Assembly: GCF_000151315.2 (NCBI RefSeq)
Contig: NW_011887302.1
Location: forward strand, 1,102,913 to 1,166,912
Length of the DNA stretch: 64,000 bases
Direction: 5' to 3'
From: Capsaspora owczarzaki ATCC 30864
Taxonomy: Eukaryota > Opisthokonta > Filasterea
Shown here: one piece after another, positions 45,101 to 56,900 of the stretch
Position numbering within the stretch: the stretch's first letter is position 1
Layout of the letters: each line of letters begins with the position of its first letter
Notes under the pieces: model-generated
What the model was told of the DNA's origin: nothing
Databases searched by the model: none
The model's input: the letters and a program-made list of their open reading frames with translations, nothing else
Made by a program: the position numbers and the translations under genes

Positions 45101-45495
45101 TGGGCGAGGGGTTTGTCTACCTATCCGCCATTCTTGGGCACCCAATTTATGATTTCCGCGTTGCCGTACATGCGCTGACCATTCCACTCACGGCGTCCGA
45201 CTGGGAGGCTAGCGAGTTTCACGAGCAGTTTCTTGGGGCCCAATGGGCTGATGGGCGTGTTTTATTACCGTCACTCCAGCAAGAGTACTTCGAAGTCGAC
45301 TGGTGGCGACGTAAGAGTGTTCGTGTTCTTCTTGGAGCCATCCAAGGAATTTCGGTCGAGTTTACCTTTACAGACGTCATCGATCCGGACGGCCCGCGAC
45401 AGGAGGTCTTCTGCAAAGTGCTTGCGAAAGATGTGAAGGTCATTGAGATTCTAGCTCCATTTGTGGACAGTTTGATCCCTCGAGAGCACATTTGA
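42145..45495 (+). CDS. KH-domain protein with duplicated winged-helix (LOTUS-like) domains
   Basis: Predicted RNA-binding protein of 1,116 residues from ATG 42145 (MIVHSDDDDDED). A splice acceptor just inside this start is an alternative, with an upstream exon. After an acidic start and AQPAV-type tandem repeats there are two nearly identical ~75-residue units (about residues 157-232 and 413-489: LLKNAI...MESSAFGVFGLKPQ...KYGTIRAF...RWIGLAS). Between them is a much more divergent third unit. Their pattern resembles OST-HTH/LOTUS winged helices of germ-granule proteins; I hold this at moderate confidence. A short APLDDGS repeat follows (about 43910-43980), then a KH domain at about 666-739 (VPLPPGECGRFIGLRSQNLI). 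The last ~330 residues form an unrecognised globular region. No introns are needed. Possible role in mRNA control, by inference. Confidence 0.75.
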   Translation: MIVHSDDDDDEDFDQEDNLPSGRRRELIVPTRVAPTPTIQQAQPVVTLAQPAVTLAQPAVPQAQPAVPQAQPARVAPSATGPTTRTIPTAARTRAVRTAAVIAAAAAAATTTASGGSAGAPAAPSTPTRPAQPAQPAVVQTTPAARPAASSLQANGDFTPAIQLLKNAIGGHPNKQCMESSAFGVFGLKPQLATLVKAKYGTIRAFVEAHPGDFRLFADASNKRWIGLASDHQASQSAPVNNVVGTSFAPPQHPLNQEAQHSGPTDEAGTSVAQQRPLVDVTEAERRLLDAAAQRLRSWLKDRPSQSSTLDGAAGTCSSNPELSTLMRRISFVAFVSAYSDLFRVFTNSACMLCVTLAGSPNSSSSTLPPSAASRPAEIKQRQSLPVSTTRPATIMTAASQLGSASSLRANEDFAPAIQLLKNAISGHPNKQCMESSAFGVFGLKPQLATRVKAKYGTIRAFAAAHPGEFRLFTSATNKRWIGLASNGVVSSTALASVEISAMTTHRGPSASAPASDYRPSLAQGLTTLNLDAGHLAPADPVVQQLSSGPLPDIFPSFCELPRDGSFQSSSALLESVEFYGQSVLSDLDDDGSAPLDDGSAPLDDGSAPLVGPIGFATLGGLKYNFGSEYNGYAAGGSDYDVAAAYDGSAPLDGLMLTAEDDAIPTALAMVILRVPLPPGECGRFIGLRSQNLISIRARTGAIVWFEAASSCLVLEGSSEQVASAKEMIDGQIAAFEQGGQSVYLHPNRALVLLSSRLSTASSLFFVRDQRPSSSQHSYQKETYRLSATAEQSPSRSKPSSPVRRYQTQRQARSFYCSDEKHHALDEVRAAISKIVEQTKEQEVYQTLPVSFLHDQHGSQVVQPDGSTPQVEEAELVIFFKFGRQFFYPTSKLRQLPSTVTPSQLRRMVIGHDADLKAVFVNDVPRELSSSVFDRLQIAGFREAKTTELVFIKLTNRINQTGESREFILNDGGQLLQDPANDPYAVGEGFVYLSAILGHPIYDFRVAVHALTIPLTASDWEASEFHEQFLGAQWADGRVLLPSLQQEYFEVDWWRRKSVRVLLGAIQGISVEFTFTDVIDPDGPRQEVFCKVLAKDVKVIEILAPFVDSLIPREHI
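42613..42840 (+). repeat. internal coding duplication, copy 1
   Basis: About 225 bases nearly identical to 43381-43611, encoding the winged-helix-like unit of the gene at 42145-45495. The DNA identity is high enough to suggest a recent duplication or gene conversion. Confidence 0.9.
43381..43611 (+). repeat. internal coding duplication, copy 2
   Basis: Second copy of the unit at 42613-42840, in frame, 0.77 kb downstream. Confidence 0.9.
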
Positions 45496-45744
45496 TCACT
45501 TGAGAAAGAAAGCAAAATGTGCTTTTGAACTGGTTTGATGTCTTTGAGAAAACCATTTGTGTGTACGTGGGCGGGTACTGCTTGGTTGACAACATCGAAT
45601 GTATTTTTTTGTTTCGTAAAATTGTTTCGTAAAATCATTGTGAACGTTCGTCACCGACACCAGATGCTCATTAAATTCAAACGGCGAATCGAAGACGGCC
45701 AGCAAGCGTAGCAGTATCATCCGCAAAAAACGACAATCTGAGTT

Positions 45745-47397
45745 TTAGGCGTCCACCACGAACGCGGACGTGCCTTGATTCGAATAGGCAACGCGGTCGG
45801 CACGGTTGAGCACGACGACGCTCTTGAGTTGGCGTCGGAAGCCCATGCCGAAAGTTCCAGCGAGTTCGAAGAGTTGGGGCTGCAGCAAGACCTCGGCAAG
45901 AACAATGTCGCCGCTGTGTGTTTGGGACAACAAAGCACGGGATGAGAACCGCGTTGTCACAATCAACACGAAAATAGCATGCGGTGCTTTAGGAGAGCAA
46001 ACCCGTCCTTACCGAGTGAGCTTGCGGTCGTCGTTGGTCTTGTTTGGCAGCATAGTGCCGAACTTGTCGTGAACAGGAATGGGGTAGGGCACAACCTTCT
46101 TGGACGCCCAGAGTTCGTGGTCAAAGTTGGCGTGGGACTTGCGCAGTTCGTAAGTCTTGGGATCACTGTCAAACAAGGAATCCAGCACAAAGTACAGGGA
46201 AACAACAAGTTGAGTGAACAAGAACGAAAAGCAGAGCAGGGCAAGCAGCGAGGAGGACGTCGGAGGGCAAAGCAACCAAAACTTGGCTTACAGCTTCAGG
46301 AAGGCACGCTTCTTGAAGACAATGTAATCATCAGCGCCGAGTTGGCCTTGAGAGTCTTCGCGGTGGTGAATTGGCTCTCGGTACTAAAACAACAACCCCC
46401 GAAAATCAGTTTAGAAAACAAAATCGATCAAGCACGAAAACAAAAAACATGTTTGCGCACTCACCGAGGCGAGAAGGAAGTCCTTAAGGCGATCCACAGG
46501 GACGGATCGGAGCTTCTTGTACGAGGGTGCGTAAGCGTCGCGGTTGGCAACGACGTGCGCCACAAGCTCGTCGCGAAGGAACGAGTAGAACTCGGCGTAC
46601 TGTTGGAAGGTCGGGTTGATGCCAGGCTGTCCATCGATGGCGGCTGCCGACAACAAGAGCTGGTGCTCAGCTTGGTCTTCCGCGATGAGAACGTTGCCTC
46701 GGAACGACTCGCGACCGGTGGTGCCGTCACGGCCTGTTGTTGAAGGGGGGGGGGTGTTTTGTTGCAGCAGAGGTTAGCATCAGTTGGCGTAGGTGACCCA
46801 TTCACACAACATGTACAGCAGCGCATTAAAATCAAAGAGAACCAGGACGTTGTCGTACCCAAAGTGGCAATCAGGAGCGACGAGATGGGGGTGAGGTGGC
46901 GGAGACCAGCGTCGAACGAGTTCTTTGCTGCAGGCTCGCCCTTGATCTGGAACAGCGGCAGGACGTTGGCTTCGTTGGTTGCGGACGGGACGGCAACGAA
47001 GGCTGCCATTGTTTGAAGGAGAGGAGAGGAGAGGAGGAAAACGTCAGTGCCACAGATTCAATGTCAAATGTCAATGTCAATGTCAATGTCAACGTCAAAA
47101 AATCAAGGGAAACGCACAAATGTTTTCACGGGGAATGTTGACGAATGCCCTCGCGCTCTTGGCCCACATGGCTTCGGCCGCCTTGATCTGCTCAGGGGTG
47201 GACTTGGTGCCATTGACGCCGAACGGGGATTCAGTCGCTGCAGCGGCGGCAGTGGACTGAGCGCGCACTGTTAAAAAGTGATGAAACGAGGAGGGGAAAA
47301 GTCAGTCCGTCAGCGAGCGTTGTCACAGTCGTTCACAGTGGTTGCAAGCGATTCGATTGAAGAGACAGAGACAGAGACAGCAGCATGGGCAGAGCAT
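45745..47397 (-). CDS. seven-exon gene of unknown family
   Basis: Exons on the minus strand: 47397-47337 (tentative), 47267-47118, 47002-46859, 46733-46465, 46383-46292, 46165-46013, 45913-45745. All use GT-AG borders with agreeing phases, giving 345 residues. The first exon, MLCPCCCLCLCLF from a CTCTGT repeat, is the weakest; ATG 47008 (MAAFVAVPSATN) is an alternative start. The protein looks globular, without obvious membrane segments or repeats: blocks include NVLPLFQIKGEP, LLLSAAAIDGQPGINPTF, YAEFYSFLRDELVAHVV, FDHELWASKKVVPYPIPV and a C-terminal FELAGTFGMGFRRQLKSVVV. I do not recognise the family. It converges with the KH gene, whose stop is 250 bases away. Confidence 0.7.
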
Positions 47398-48118
47398 GAG
47401 AGAAACCAATGAGGCAATGCAAAAAGCATTGAAAAAAAAATTCAAAAAAAATTCAAAAATAATTCAAAAATAATTCAAAAAGAAAAAAAAGAAAAAAAGA
47501 AAAAGAGAACAGGCATGGTCAATGCATTCAAACGGCTCAGCAACAGCAACACTCCATCCGAGGCGAGCGTGATGATCGCGCTGGTTGGGTGTGTCGCTCC
47601 ATTGCTCGTGTGCCGGAAAAAAAGTGCTCAATCGCGATTCAGAGTGAACGACCAAAGCAAAAAAGGCCACTGAACGAAAATGAAAAAAAAAAAAAAAAAA
47701 AGCAAAACGAAGCAGAAAAAAAAAGGGGCCGCCAAGATGGGCAACCACAAAAGGCCGAAGCGGATTGCAGCGACAGGTGCGACTTGGCTCGGAAGCAAGT
47801 GAAGCCTTGCAAGCGTTTTGCAATTCCAGTCGCTTTGAGGCGCCTTGCCGCTTCATCACGGCGCAATATCCAGGAGAAGAGCAGCAAAATTCAAACTCCC
47901 GCCTTCTCGCTTTTTTTTTTTTTTTTTTTTTTGTTTTTTGGTTTTTTCGCCATCTCGCTCGATTCGCAGCGAGCTCAATCCGATGGGAGCAGTTCGTCAA
48001 ACCAGGAAGACAGCGTTCCAGAATGAACACTTGCCACGCTCGCGAGTGAAGAGTGAAAGCGAGAACAAGTGCGTTGAAGATGTCATCGCAAAAGCTGTAA
48101 CAGACATGAAATGTCTTG

Positions 48119-48158
<40 letters not shown>

Positions 48159-49011
48159 CGCGGGAACGGAGCGCAAGTCTTCGCTGTTTTGGCCATCATC
48201 GCAAGCAAAAGGAAAGCGGAAGAGTGAAGAAGAAGAAGAAGAGAGAAAAGGAAGAGCTTATGCTGGGTACCTTGGCGGGCGAGGGGCTGGGCGACGCGGA
48301 GAGTGAATGTGCGAAGCATTGTGTTGCAGAGTTAGGCAAACTACAATAATTTTTTTAAAAAGACTGGAGCATATTATTTCTTTGAACAGAATGGATTCGA
48401 TGATTCACCGCGCACATGCATACCCTCATGGACGTCTACTGTACAATTTTCATTTTTGGTCCGAACAGACGTAGGGGCGGGGGGGGGGGGCGAGGAAGAA
48501 AGGCCTTGAGTTTTTCATCATGCTGATTCAATTCAATTGCCACGTTCTCAGCTGCCCGTCCCGCCACCGAGGTTCCATTCCAATGCACACACATCTTGCG
48601 TCTTGGCCGTTGCAAAGGCAAGGCTCAAATGCACCTCAAAACGGGTGCTGATCACGGGAATTCACAAAATTTGAAACCTCTTCTCAGCCAAACAGGATGT
48701 TGTTACACCCTGATTGAAGAGCACCCATTGGAGTAAGAAGCCCAAGTTTGGCCCTTGAGCACACAGGAAGGGCGATCAAGAAAAGGAAAGAATCTTGGTC
48801 CCAAGTTGAAGGCGGGAAACATCGCCGAGACACAACAAACTTTCGCCAAGCAGCCGATCGACCGCCAGCCCCTGACAACCTGCTTAGCCACCATTGGAGA
48901 ACTAGAAACTCACGCTTAAAGTTGAGCATGGCCTTGGAGAGGCGTACAAAGCAGCTGGGGATAGAAACGGAACGCTAGCGACAACCGATCGAACGCACAA
49001 ACAGTTGCACA
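47398..49011. other. 1.6-kb intergenic region with long A/T runs
   Basis: No gene recognised. Contains several homopolymer tracts, the largest 37 A at 48121-48157, and purine-rich stretches. It lies between the divergent genes at 45745-47397 and 49012-51983 and should hold both promoters. Confidence 0.5.
48121..48157 (+). repeat. 37-base poly-A tract
   Basis: Longest homopolymer in the window, in the intergenic region upstream of the Crinkler-like gene. Confidence 0.95.
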
Positions 49012-51983
49012 ATGCTTCAAAGTCGAACTCAAAGCATGGACTTCCTCAGCGCTCGCCAGACCAGTGTCGGGACCACACAGTCCGAGTTCATGCAGCATGT
49101 GGGGTTCCTGAAGTATGAGGCAGCGAAAGGTTCAAAGGGCGGAAGTCTCCACGAACACATTTCTCTCTCGGCTTCCAAAAACGAACAGGCCAGTCTTCTT
49201 CTTTCACATGGCGTCCGGATTCAAGCGCACGGCAACGGAAGCAGGCTTCCAAGGACCAGCTTCTCAGCGTGTTCATCGGGTAAGTGTTGGACTTGCTGAA
49301 GGCGTCAAAGTCGTGTTCGTTTTCCGTGGAAATGGGCTTACTGCGTTGCGTTTTGTGTTCCTTTTGCTCAACAGGTTTTCAGGTAACGTGATTGCACTCG
49401 TCGTAATTGGTCTTGTTTGCCTTTCAGCTGAAGTTGCCTTCATTGCATGCGCTTTTGACAGTGAGCTGCTGTCCGGATTGGTCGCATGTCTTGGTATCTC
49501 GGTCGATTTGACATCGATTTCAAACCTCCCCAACAAACCTGCCCAACGCGCTGCCCTGAGGGGAATTTTGAAAGATCTCGAAGCCGATGCACAGGTCACG
49601 GCAACTCAGAGACAGAAAAAAGACGCGGCAGCAGCACTCAAGGAGCTGGAATTGGAGGTTTCGCCAGGACAGCGGAAGTTCGTGATTGGTGACCAATTGC
49701 TCCAGACGCTCAAAACTGAGCTTGACCTCAAGGTTTCTTTGGACCAAGCCCAGCTGCGAGCCGCGGCTGCTCGGCTGCGAGCCGCAGCGCTGCGCGGGCC
49801 GCTTTCAAGCGAACCGCCTTCAAGTAAGCCTTGTGCTTGGAAATTGTCATGTTGATGGCGATTAGTCCTACTGACGTTTAGTTTGTCTGCTTGTTTTTCT
49901 TTCACTATCACTCAACAGTCACGGATCCTGATGAGGCTATCGACACCTTAACAGCAGCCGTTGATGAAGGACAGTTTGACGTCGAACGTCAAGACAAACT
50001 AGTTTGGCCGCGCGTGTTTCAAGCCCGTCCTTTCGCGACCATGCAAATGTTCCGCTCCATCGCGCAATCGGTTTTTGGCTCCCCGACGGACCGAAAAAAC
50101 TTTCCGGTGCTCCTCATGCGCACCAGCAGCGGCTGCGGCAAAACCGCCTTTGCCAAACACGCAATCTCTCAGGTCGCGAACCTCATGCGTGCGCAATGCA
50201 ACCTTACCTTTGGGCCTGCTGATACTCCCCTGACGTCGAATCAGAGTTTCGAGCTTACTAGACTCCTTGAACGCTCCTTGCAAATTTTCATCGACTTCAA
50301 TGGTGGTGATTGCTTGTACGAAGCTCCCGCTTCCTGTCAGAAGTCCCTTCTTGCTGCTCGTCTGGCCGCTCATGGGTTGTGCCACACCAACTTAACCAAT
50401 GCGAGCTGCACTTCAGTTTTCAGCGCATGCAGGTCTGGTCTTCGCACACCACAGGTTCTCGACGCGGTTGTGGCACGCCATCGCCAGCAACACCCGCACC
50501 TCGCACGAGTTTTGATCTTTGTTCACATTGACGAGGATCGCCGGATCGCGCAAGACATGTCCAGGAGTGCGGGGACCCTGCAGGAAGCAACTGATTTGCT
50601 TCAGCGTGCGTATCAAGAAATCGTTGCGTACAATGTCAACCAGAAGGAACAACAGGCCGTTGTGGTGTTACTTTTAACCGGCACTGCTCTAAGTGGCCTG
50701 AAGTTCGACACGACGCAGCACGAATTCCATCCAATCAACCTTCTTCCCTTTGACCTGCGCACTTCCATGCTGGTTCTTCGAGAGCTTGGGCTTCACGAAT
50801 CATGGTGCTCGGATTTGAAATTTCGCCGGTTGGTTCGGGACCTTGGAGGTATTCCTTCACTATTAGGAGCAACACTAACGTACCGCTACCCTGCGTTACG
50901 GCAAGAACTCGTCCCCTCGGTCCCATGCAATCTGCAGAGAACACCGACCTTGCCATCAACCCTTCCCAATGCCCCATGACTGCTCTTGAAGCGAGCCAAT
51001 ATATGGTGAACGCAGCAGCACACCATGTTGCCGGGGGAATCGAGACCTTGGTCGAACTATCGTTCGCAAACCTTCCAGTCTCTGAAAAGACCCTGATTGG
51101 TCCCATCACAGTGGAACAGCTTGCGCATCGTGGCGTCCTTATCACGACCTATCCCTCAATGGATCGCGTCCAGGCTCGCATGCCAGTTGCCATGCTGGAA
51201 GGTATTGCGCGCCGCGACAGTCGCTATAACTATTCACATGGCAGGACAAAGGTGATGGCCGACTTTCATACGATCACTGGAGGCGATGGCGATGCCGCTT
51301 TCGAGATCTTTGTTCTGTTTTCGGTCGCATGCCGACTGAACTTGCTTCGGTCTCCACCTGTTTGTGAATCAACTCTCCAGTCCGCGCCTGAGCCAGCTCA
51401 ATCTGCCCTGCTGTATCAAGTTCTTGGTCTTTCCTCCCCGTCACTGCAAGGCAGCGCGCCTCGCAGTCTCCTGCTCATGAGGTTTGATCTGCAGAACCCT
51501 GTCGCAGGAGTCGCGCAACGTTTCACCCTCTTGAAAGAGCAACATCCGTTCATCACAAACCAGCACGATGTCGACGATCGCCAAACTGTCCATACAATCC
51601 CGTCCTTTTCATCAGACGCCCCGCTTGAAGTTGACATGCTTGGTGCGGGTCCTTGCCACCCGGTGTTCCAGTGCGCAGGTTCAACGACCCGCGTGAATGG
51701 GCGTGTTGCTTTACGACGCAGCCAAGCTGGGGCAAAGCCCGTACTGCTGCTGTTCCAAATGATGGATGTGAGCCTGCCGTCCGCATCAGATCTCGCTGAG
51801 GGCGTCACTCGGACTCTGGCGGATCTGGACAGTTCGCCACTCGCAGCAGATTTTCATTTCATACTCGTGCTGGCAATCAGTGGCAACGCGTCCCAAGCTT
51901 GGGCCCATGCCGCTCGGAATGGAAATGATCGCGTTGTTGTGCTTGTTGGTCATGACAGTGTTTGTCTGTGTCCGATGTTCTGA
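49012..51983 (+). CDS. Crinkler-like P-loop NTPase
   Basis: Exons 49012-49279, 49428-49823 and 49919 onward. The last part has two overlapping open segments (49919-50979 and 50802-51983), probably joined by a short intron in their overlap. The 49012 start was chosen because it keeps phase with the second exon; ATG 49208 does not. The N-terminal region has a charged coiled-coil segment. The NTPase carries a Walker A motif RTSSGCGKTAF (about 50118-50150), an IFIDFNGGD block, a Walker B-like VLIFVHIDED (about 50505-50535) and a C-terminal RDLGGIP block. This set matches my recollection of the NTPase of Crinkler (CRN) proteins from oomycetes, chytrids and other protists. The 51000-51983 region is an unassigned C-terminal domain. 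CRN proteins act as effectors in pathogens; their role in free-living or symbiotic species is unknown. Confidence 0.65.
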
Positions 51984-52470
51984 GCTCTGCAGTAGTTTGC
52001 GTGGCTCTTCTTCTTCTTCTTATTCTTCTTCTTCTTGTTGTTGTTGTTTTCTTGCTGTCGGTGATGGTATTGGTGTTGTTGCTGCAGGAGTAGCAATCTC
52101 GAAAAGTCTTTGCAAAACATTGAGCAAAACGGATTCACAATGATGCAGGCGTTGTCGTTTCCCATCGACTGCTAGGGGAAACTCATCTACAATGGCTCGG
52201 GGGAATGCCTCATGCGGAAAATTGGCATGCGCAGATTTCGGGATGGAAATTCATGGGGGTTGGTGGTTGGGGGAGAGAGGTGTGCGAGGGGGCGGGGAAA
52301 AGATTGAATCTGGAGCGGAAATTTGAACGCCAAAAACGAAAAAAATCCCGCGCGTCTTTTGTTTTAAGCAATCCGAAATTGCAGATTGAAATCCTCACTC
52401 TCTGTTTTTGTTTCCAACAAACCATCAAGCTCCTCACTCTGCTAGCACTGTAGCGAACCAGCAAAAGACA
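51984..52470. other. intergenic, same-strand genes
   Basis: 487 bases with a TCT/TTG microsatellite-like stretch at about 52010-52085 and no gene seen. It should carry the promoter of the dehydrogenase. Confidence 0.5.
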
Positions 52471-53554
52471 ATGTCTGACACGTTCAATCCCGCCATCCCC
52501 ACCACCTCGAATGATGGTAAGTCGATTGGTCGATTTGGCTATCGCACCCCAGCCGAGGAAGTCGTCACCGAGCTCGGAATCGACTTGAGCGATCGCGTCG
52601 CAATTATCACCGGCGCCAGCAGCGGTCTTGGCCAGGAAACTGCGCGCGTTTTGGCCCTCAAGGGTGCTCGAATCATTCTAGGTATGTGTGGGAATTGTAT
52701 GATGTTGTCGGGCTGTTTGCGCTTTGCCAAGTTGATGCCAACGTTTGGTACGTCCCCGTTTTGACCATTTGCTCCATCCAGCTATTCGCAACCTCGAGGC
52801 TGGTCAAAAGGTTGCCCAAGAGATTCAGCAAAGCACCGGAAACACCAAGATCGAAGCCATGCTCGTCGACCTGACCTCGCTCAAGAGCATCAAGGAGTTC
52901 GCCGACACATTCCTCGCCAAGAGGCTCCCGCTCAACCTCCTCATCAACAACGCCGGTGTGATGGCCAATCCGACTCGCGAGACCACCGCCGACGGCTTCG
53001 AAATGCAATTTGGCACAAACCACCTTGGGCACTTCTACCTCACTCAGCTGCTCACGCCCGCCCTGATTGCCGCGGCGCCGTCCCGAGTGGTGGCTGTCAG
53101 CTCGTTGGGCCACACCTTCAGCCCGGTTGTGTTTGATGACATTAACTGGGAAAAGTCCTACGACAGGTGGCTCGCGTACGGGCATTCCAAGACCGCGAAC
53201 GCCCTGTTTGCACTCGAGCTCAACAAGCGTCTCAGCCCGAAGGGTGTAATTGCCGTTTCCCTGCACCCGGGCGGCGCTGCGACAAACCTGAGTCGCCACA
53301 TCCCTCGAGACTATGCAATCAGCCAGGGATGGATGAACGAGGATGGCACGATGAACAGCGTGTTCAAAACGGTCGAGCAGTGCTCCTCGACCACCGTGTA
53401 CTGCGCCATTGCGCCCGAGGTCCTGGAGCATGGTGGTGCCTACTTTGAGGATTGCAACCTGGGTGTTCCGGTTCCGCACGCCTCAGACCCAGAAGCCGCT
53501 GCCAAGCTTTGGGAGGTCTCAGAGAAGTTGATTTCCAATGCGCTCAAGCGATGA
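52471..53554 (+). CDS. short-chain dehydrogenase/reductase, retinol dehydrogenase/WWOX-like
   Basis: NAD(P)-dependent oxidoreductase of the classical SDR family, 327 residues. Exons 52471-52681 and 52782-53554, phase 1 junction (RIIL then AIRNLEAG). Motifs: cofactor loop TGASSGLG (about residue 49), NNAG after LNLLI (about 138), catalytic Ser in VVAVSSLG and Tyr/Lys in YGHSK, followed by the HPGG segment. The arrangement and length match the group of retinol dehydrogenases, WWOX and related enzymes. No N-terminal membrane anchor is seen, so it is probably soluble. The substrate cannot be told from sequence. Confidence 0.93.
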
Positions 53555-53911
53555 GCTCGTTGCACTTGTTGTTCTTGTTTTTGTCCTGTAAACTAAATAG
53601 CTGACAAGAGTTCGTCATCAACCCTCGAACAAGGTTTGATTTCATCGGGAGTACAGGCTTGAGATCGAAGCTTTGGATTGCAGAACAGTTCACAGCGGAA
53701 GCACCATCAACGACACACGCACAAAGCAAGACACAGGCACACTGGTTCCAGCGCACTGGAGGTCTGAAGAAACAAACACACCCCGCACTCACACACATCC
53801 ACACGCACATTCGCATTCATAAACGACAACCCCCCCCCCCAAAAAAAAAAAACCCCGCCGCCACCAAAAGGTAGAGCCAATGCAGAGTCAAAACAGAGCC
53901 ATCCTTGTCAG
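53555..53911. other. convergent intergenic region
   Basis: 357 bases between the stops of the dehydrogenase (+) and the PH-FYVE gene (-). No gene seen. It includes a C-run/A-run junction at about 53830-53851. Confidence 0.6.
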
Positions 53912-56900
53912 TTAAATGTCCGACTCGGGATTGGAGTTGCGCAGACTCAGCTGGACAGTGTCGTAAAGCAGCTTGGCGCGGGGTGCTTTCTTGCCGGCAT
54001 TGAGACGCTTGCGCGACCGGATTTCGAGAATGTACTCAAACCGCGCAATGTTGGACAAGTAGTGGATGACTTTGCGCGTGAGAACGTCGACCATATCCAG
54101 AAGCGCAGCATTGTTTGGCGCGTTCGGAGGATTGTGCGCATGAAGGTTGCGCGTTTTGGCCAGCTCCCGCTCAAAGACAGCGAGATCGCAGTTCCACTCT
54201 GCCAGCTTGGCCGAGTCTGTACACAAGGACGTGGTGAGTGAACATGGCAAACAACGGTGCTCCTGATCCAATGCAGTCTGCTGCCCCCACTCAAACTTAC
54301 TCGCAATCAGACTGACTCCCTTCTCCGTGCACGAGCTGCAAACCCGCACGTAAACGTTATCAGAGTCATCGGAAGAAAGCGCGCTTTGCGAACCAAGTGT
54401 GCTGCTGCGCTCCAGATTCGAGTTGCTACCATATAGCGTGCTCGAGCTGTTGCTCAGATCGTCAGGGCTGTTGGCAGCAGGCGAGGAGCGTTTCTGGTTT
54501 CGCGAGCGCAGAATTGCAGCTCCGATTGCGGTGGTGCGCGCGACCGGTGCGAGATGGGGAGAGCAGCTGCTACACACAACCAGACCACACACGGAGCAGT
54601 GGTGCTTGCGGTGGAGCATTGAAAAGCGAGTTTGCAGGCAGAGGGAGCACAGTCGGACATCCGTCTCTGGCATCCACTGCGGGGTCCAGATTTGGCCGGC
54701 GTCGACATCCTTGAGCTCACCGTGCCACGAAATCACTGCGTGCGTGACGGCAGTCGTGATCTGGTCAATCCACATCTGCTTTTCAGCAACAGACTCGGTG
54801 CACACAGTCAAGCGCTCGGGCGCGCTCATCAGCACAATGTGGAAGACGTTCTTGACATCCGTGGAAACATCATCGGCAACCGAAATGACACCGAGGTTGT
54901 CGAGCGGCATCACATGCTTGCTGCCAAGTCGGCTCAGTTTCTTTTTGCCATACACGAGCACATCGTTGAACAAGAAGAATTCGCGCTTCTTGCGATTGCC
55001 CTTCTCGTCAATGACAGTGAGCGCGCCTTCGTGCAGCAAAACACGCCCTTCGATCGCAAGCGGAGACGAGTCCCCGAATCGCTCGTCAATGCGACGGATT
55101 GCCGAGCGGTTGGCGCTGTCGCCCACCGTCATGAACGAAGGAAGCTTTGTGATGGATGTGGTTGCCGGCGCTGGGTCCTCTGGAGCAATCAAATAAGGCA
55201 GCAAACAAGGAATTAGACACGGCTTCCCAGTCCTCCGTCTGAAGAGCCCACAACAGAACCAAAAACAAAAAACAAAACAAAACAAAACAACAACAACAAA
55301 AAAAAAAAAAAAAAAAAAAAAAAACCACATCCAAAACTCACCTTTGCCACTGACAAAGCCAAGAATGCGATAGCCTTGCATGGACTGCTTGGCAAACCGC
55401 TCGCTCGACGAGTGATGCGCAACGTCGAGTAACTTGTTCGTCTTGTCGTCGTCGTCCTTCTGCGCCAGCAGGGCCGCAGTGTTGGTGGCTTCGTCAGGAT
55501 CGTATTCAGCAGGATTGATTGCAAGCGCGCTTGAGGCCTTGGTGCCACCAGACATCAGACCAGAGGTAAGAGCCACGTTGGGAATGTCGGTTCGACTGGC
55601 AGTCAAGCTGCGACGCATCACGTCCAGGTCAGCCTCCAGTTCCGCGCGTGCGGCTGCGTCCAATTCGGCGTTGACGCGTGCCTCCAGCCGTTGAATGACT
55701 TGCTGCTCCAGCAAAATATTCTCCGACGGGCGATCGCCAAAGAAACTTTGCAGCTTTCGCAAGCGCTTTCGTCGCAGCTCCTGGTTGAAATGAAAATATT
55801 GCGGGACAAAAATGTCAAGTTCACAAACAGTTTCAACACCAGCAGTCTGGCAAAACCCCCGTCACCCGATTGATGATGGGACGCGTACCTTTTCTTGCGG
55901 AGTCGCGTCGGCGTCCAGGTCTTCGGACTCGGTGTCGGTGCCAGAGCTTTGCAGCGTTTCCAGCACAGAGTGCAGGGCAGTCGGGTCGTCTTGCAGAATG
56001 GACGAGATTTGCTTGACAGATTGCTTGAGCTTTTCGCGATTCGAAGCAATGGTATGCGCGCCCGAGGCAGGACGAGCGGTTGGTGTAACAATGGACTGAT
56101 TCATCTGTGAGCACGGCAAAAAAAAGAGGCGTGCAAAAATGAGCCAACAAAGCCAAGACAGCATTGAAAGTGGTTTCACTTCTCCAAAACAGATCCGTCC
56201 TTTTTTTTGTGTGTGTGTGTGTGTGTGTGTTACCTGCTCCTCAACAGGCAATGTTTCACCAAGCAACTCTTGGAGCTTGGTGAGCTTGCGAACACGCTGC
56301 TTCTTGCTCAGGGTCTGGTAGGCGGACTGACCCACGCCACCAGTGGCCAGCACAACCTTGGTCTCCGTGCGAGTGTGAGGACGATAGCCCAGCTGCTTGA
56401 GATCGCGCTCGCTTTGTTCCTTGAAGCGACGGCGCAAGCGCTCCAGTTCTTCCGCGTGGGCCTTGCGCTCAGAGTCGGGGCCCTCGGTTTCGATTTCGAG
56501 CTCGACCTGTTCAAAGACGAGATGCTCAAACAGCAAATCGCGCTGTGGGCGGTCACCGAAAAAGTGGTGCAGTTTGCGCAGCCGTTTCTTGCGCAACTCC
56601 TTGTTGAGCTGCTCATTCTGGTCGAGAATTCCGAGCACGGACGCCAGCAAGCCTTCAACAGCGTCCTGGTCGTCGACAATGCGGCTCAGACGACGCAAGT
56701 GGAGCCCCACAGCGTTCGAGCCGGACGAGGAAGATGTCGTCGACGCGACACTTGCAATGCTCTCCCGGCGATCGCCCATCTTTGGCAGCATGAGCTGCGA
56801 GGACTGAAAGTAAACAAAAAAACAAGCCACACACCCACACACACACACACACACAAGCAAAGAACGGGGAGTCAGCAATGCAAGCAGCGCACACCAAGCT

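Noticed and set aside
47464-48350. Several open frames with Lys or Phe runs in the 47.4-48.4 kb region
   Set aside because: Driven by A/T homopolymers; no start, domain or splice support.
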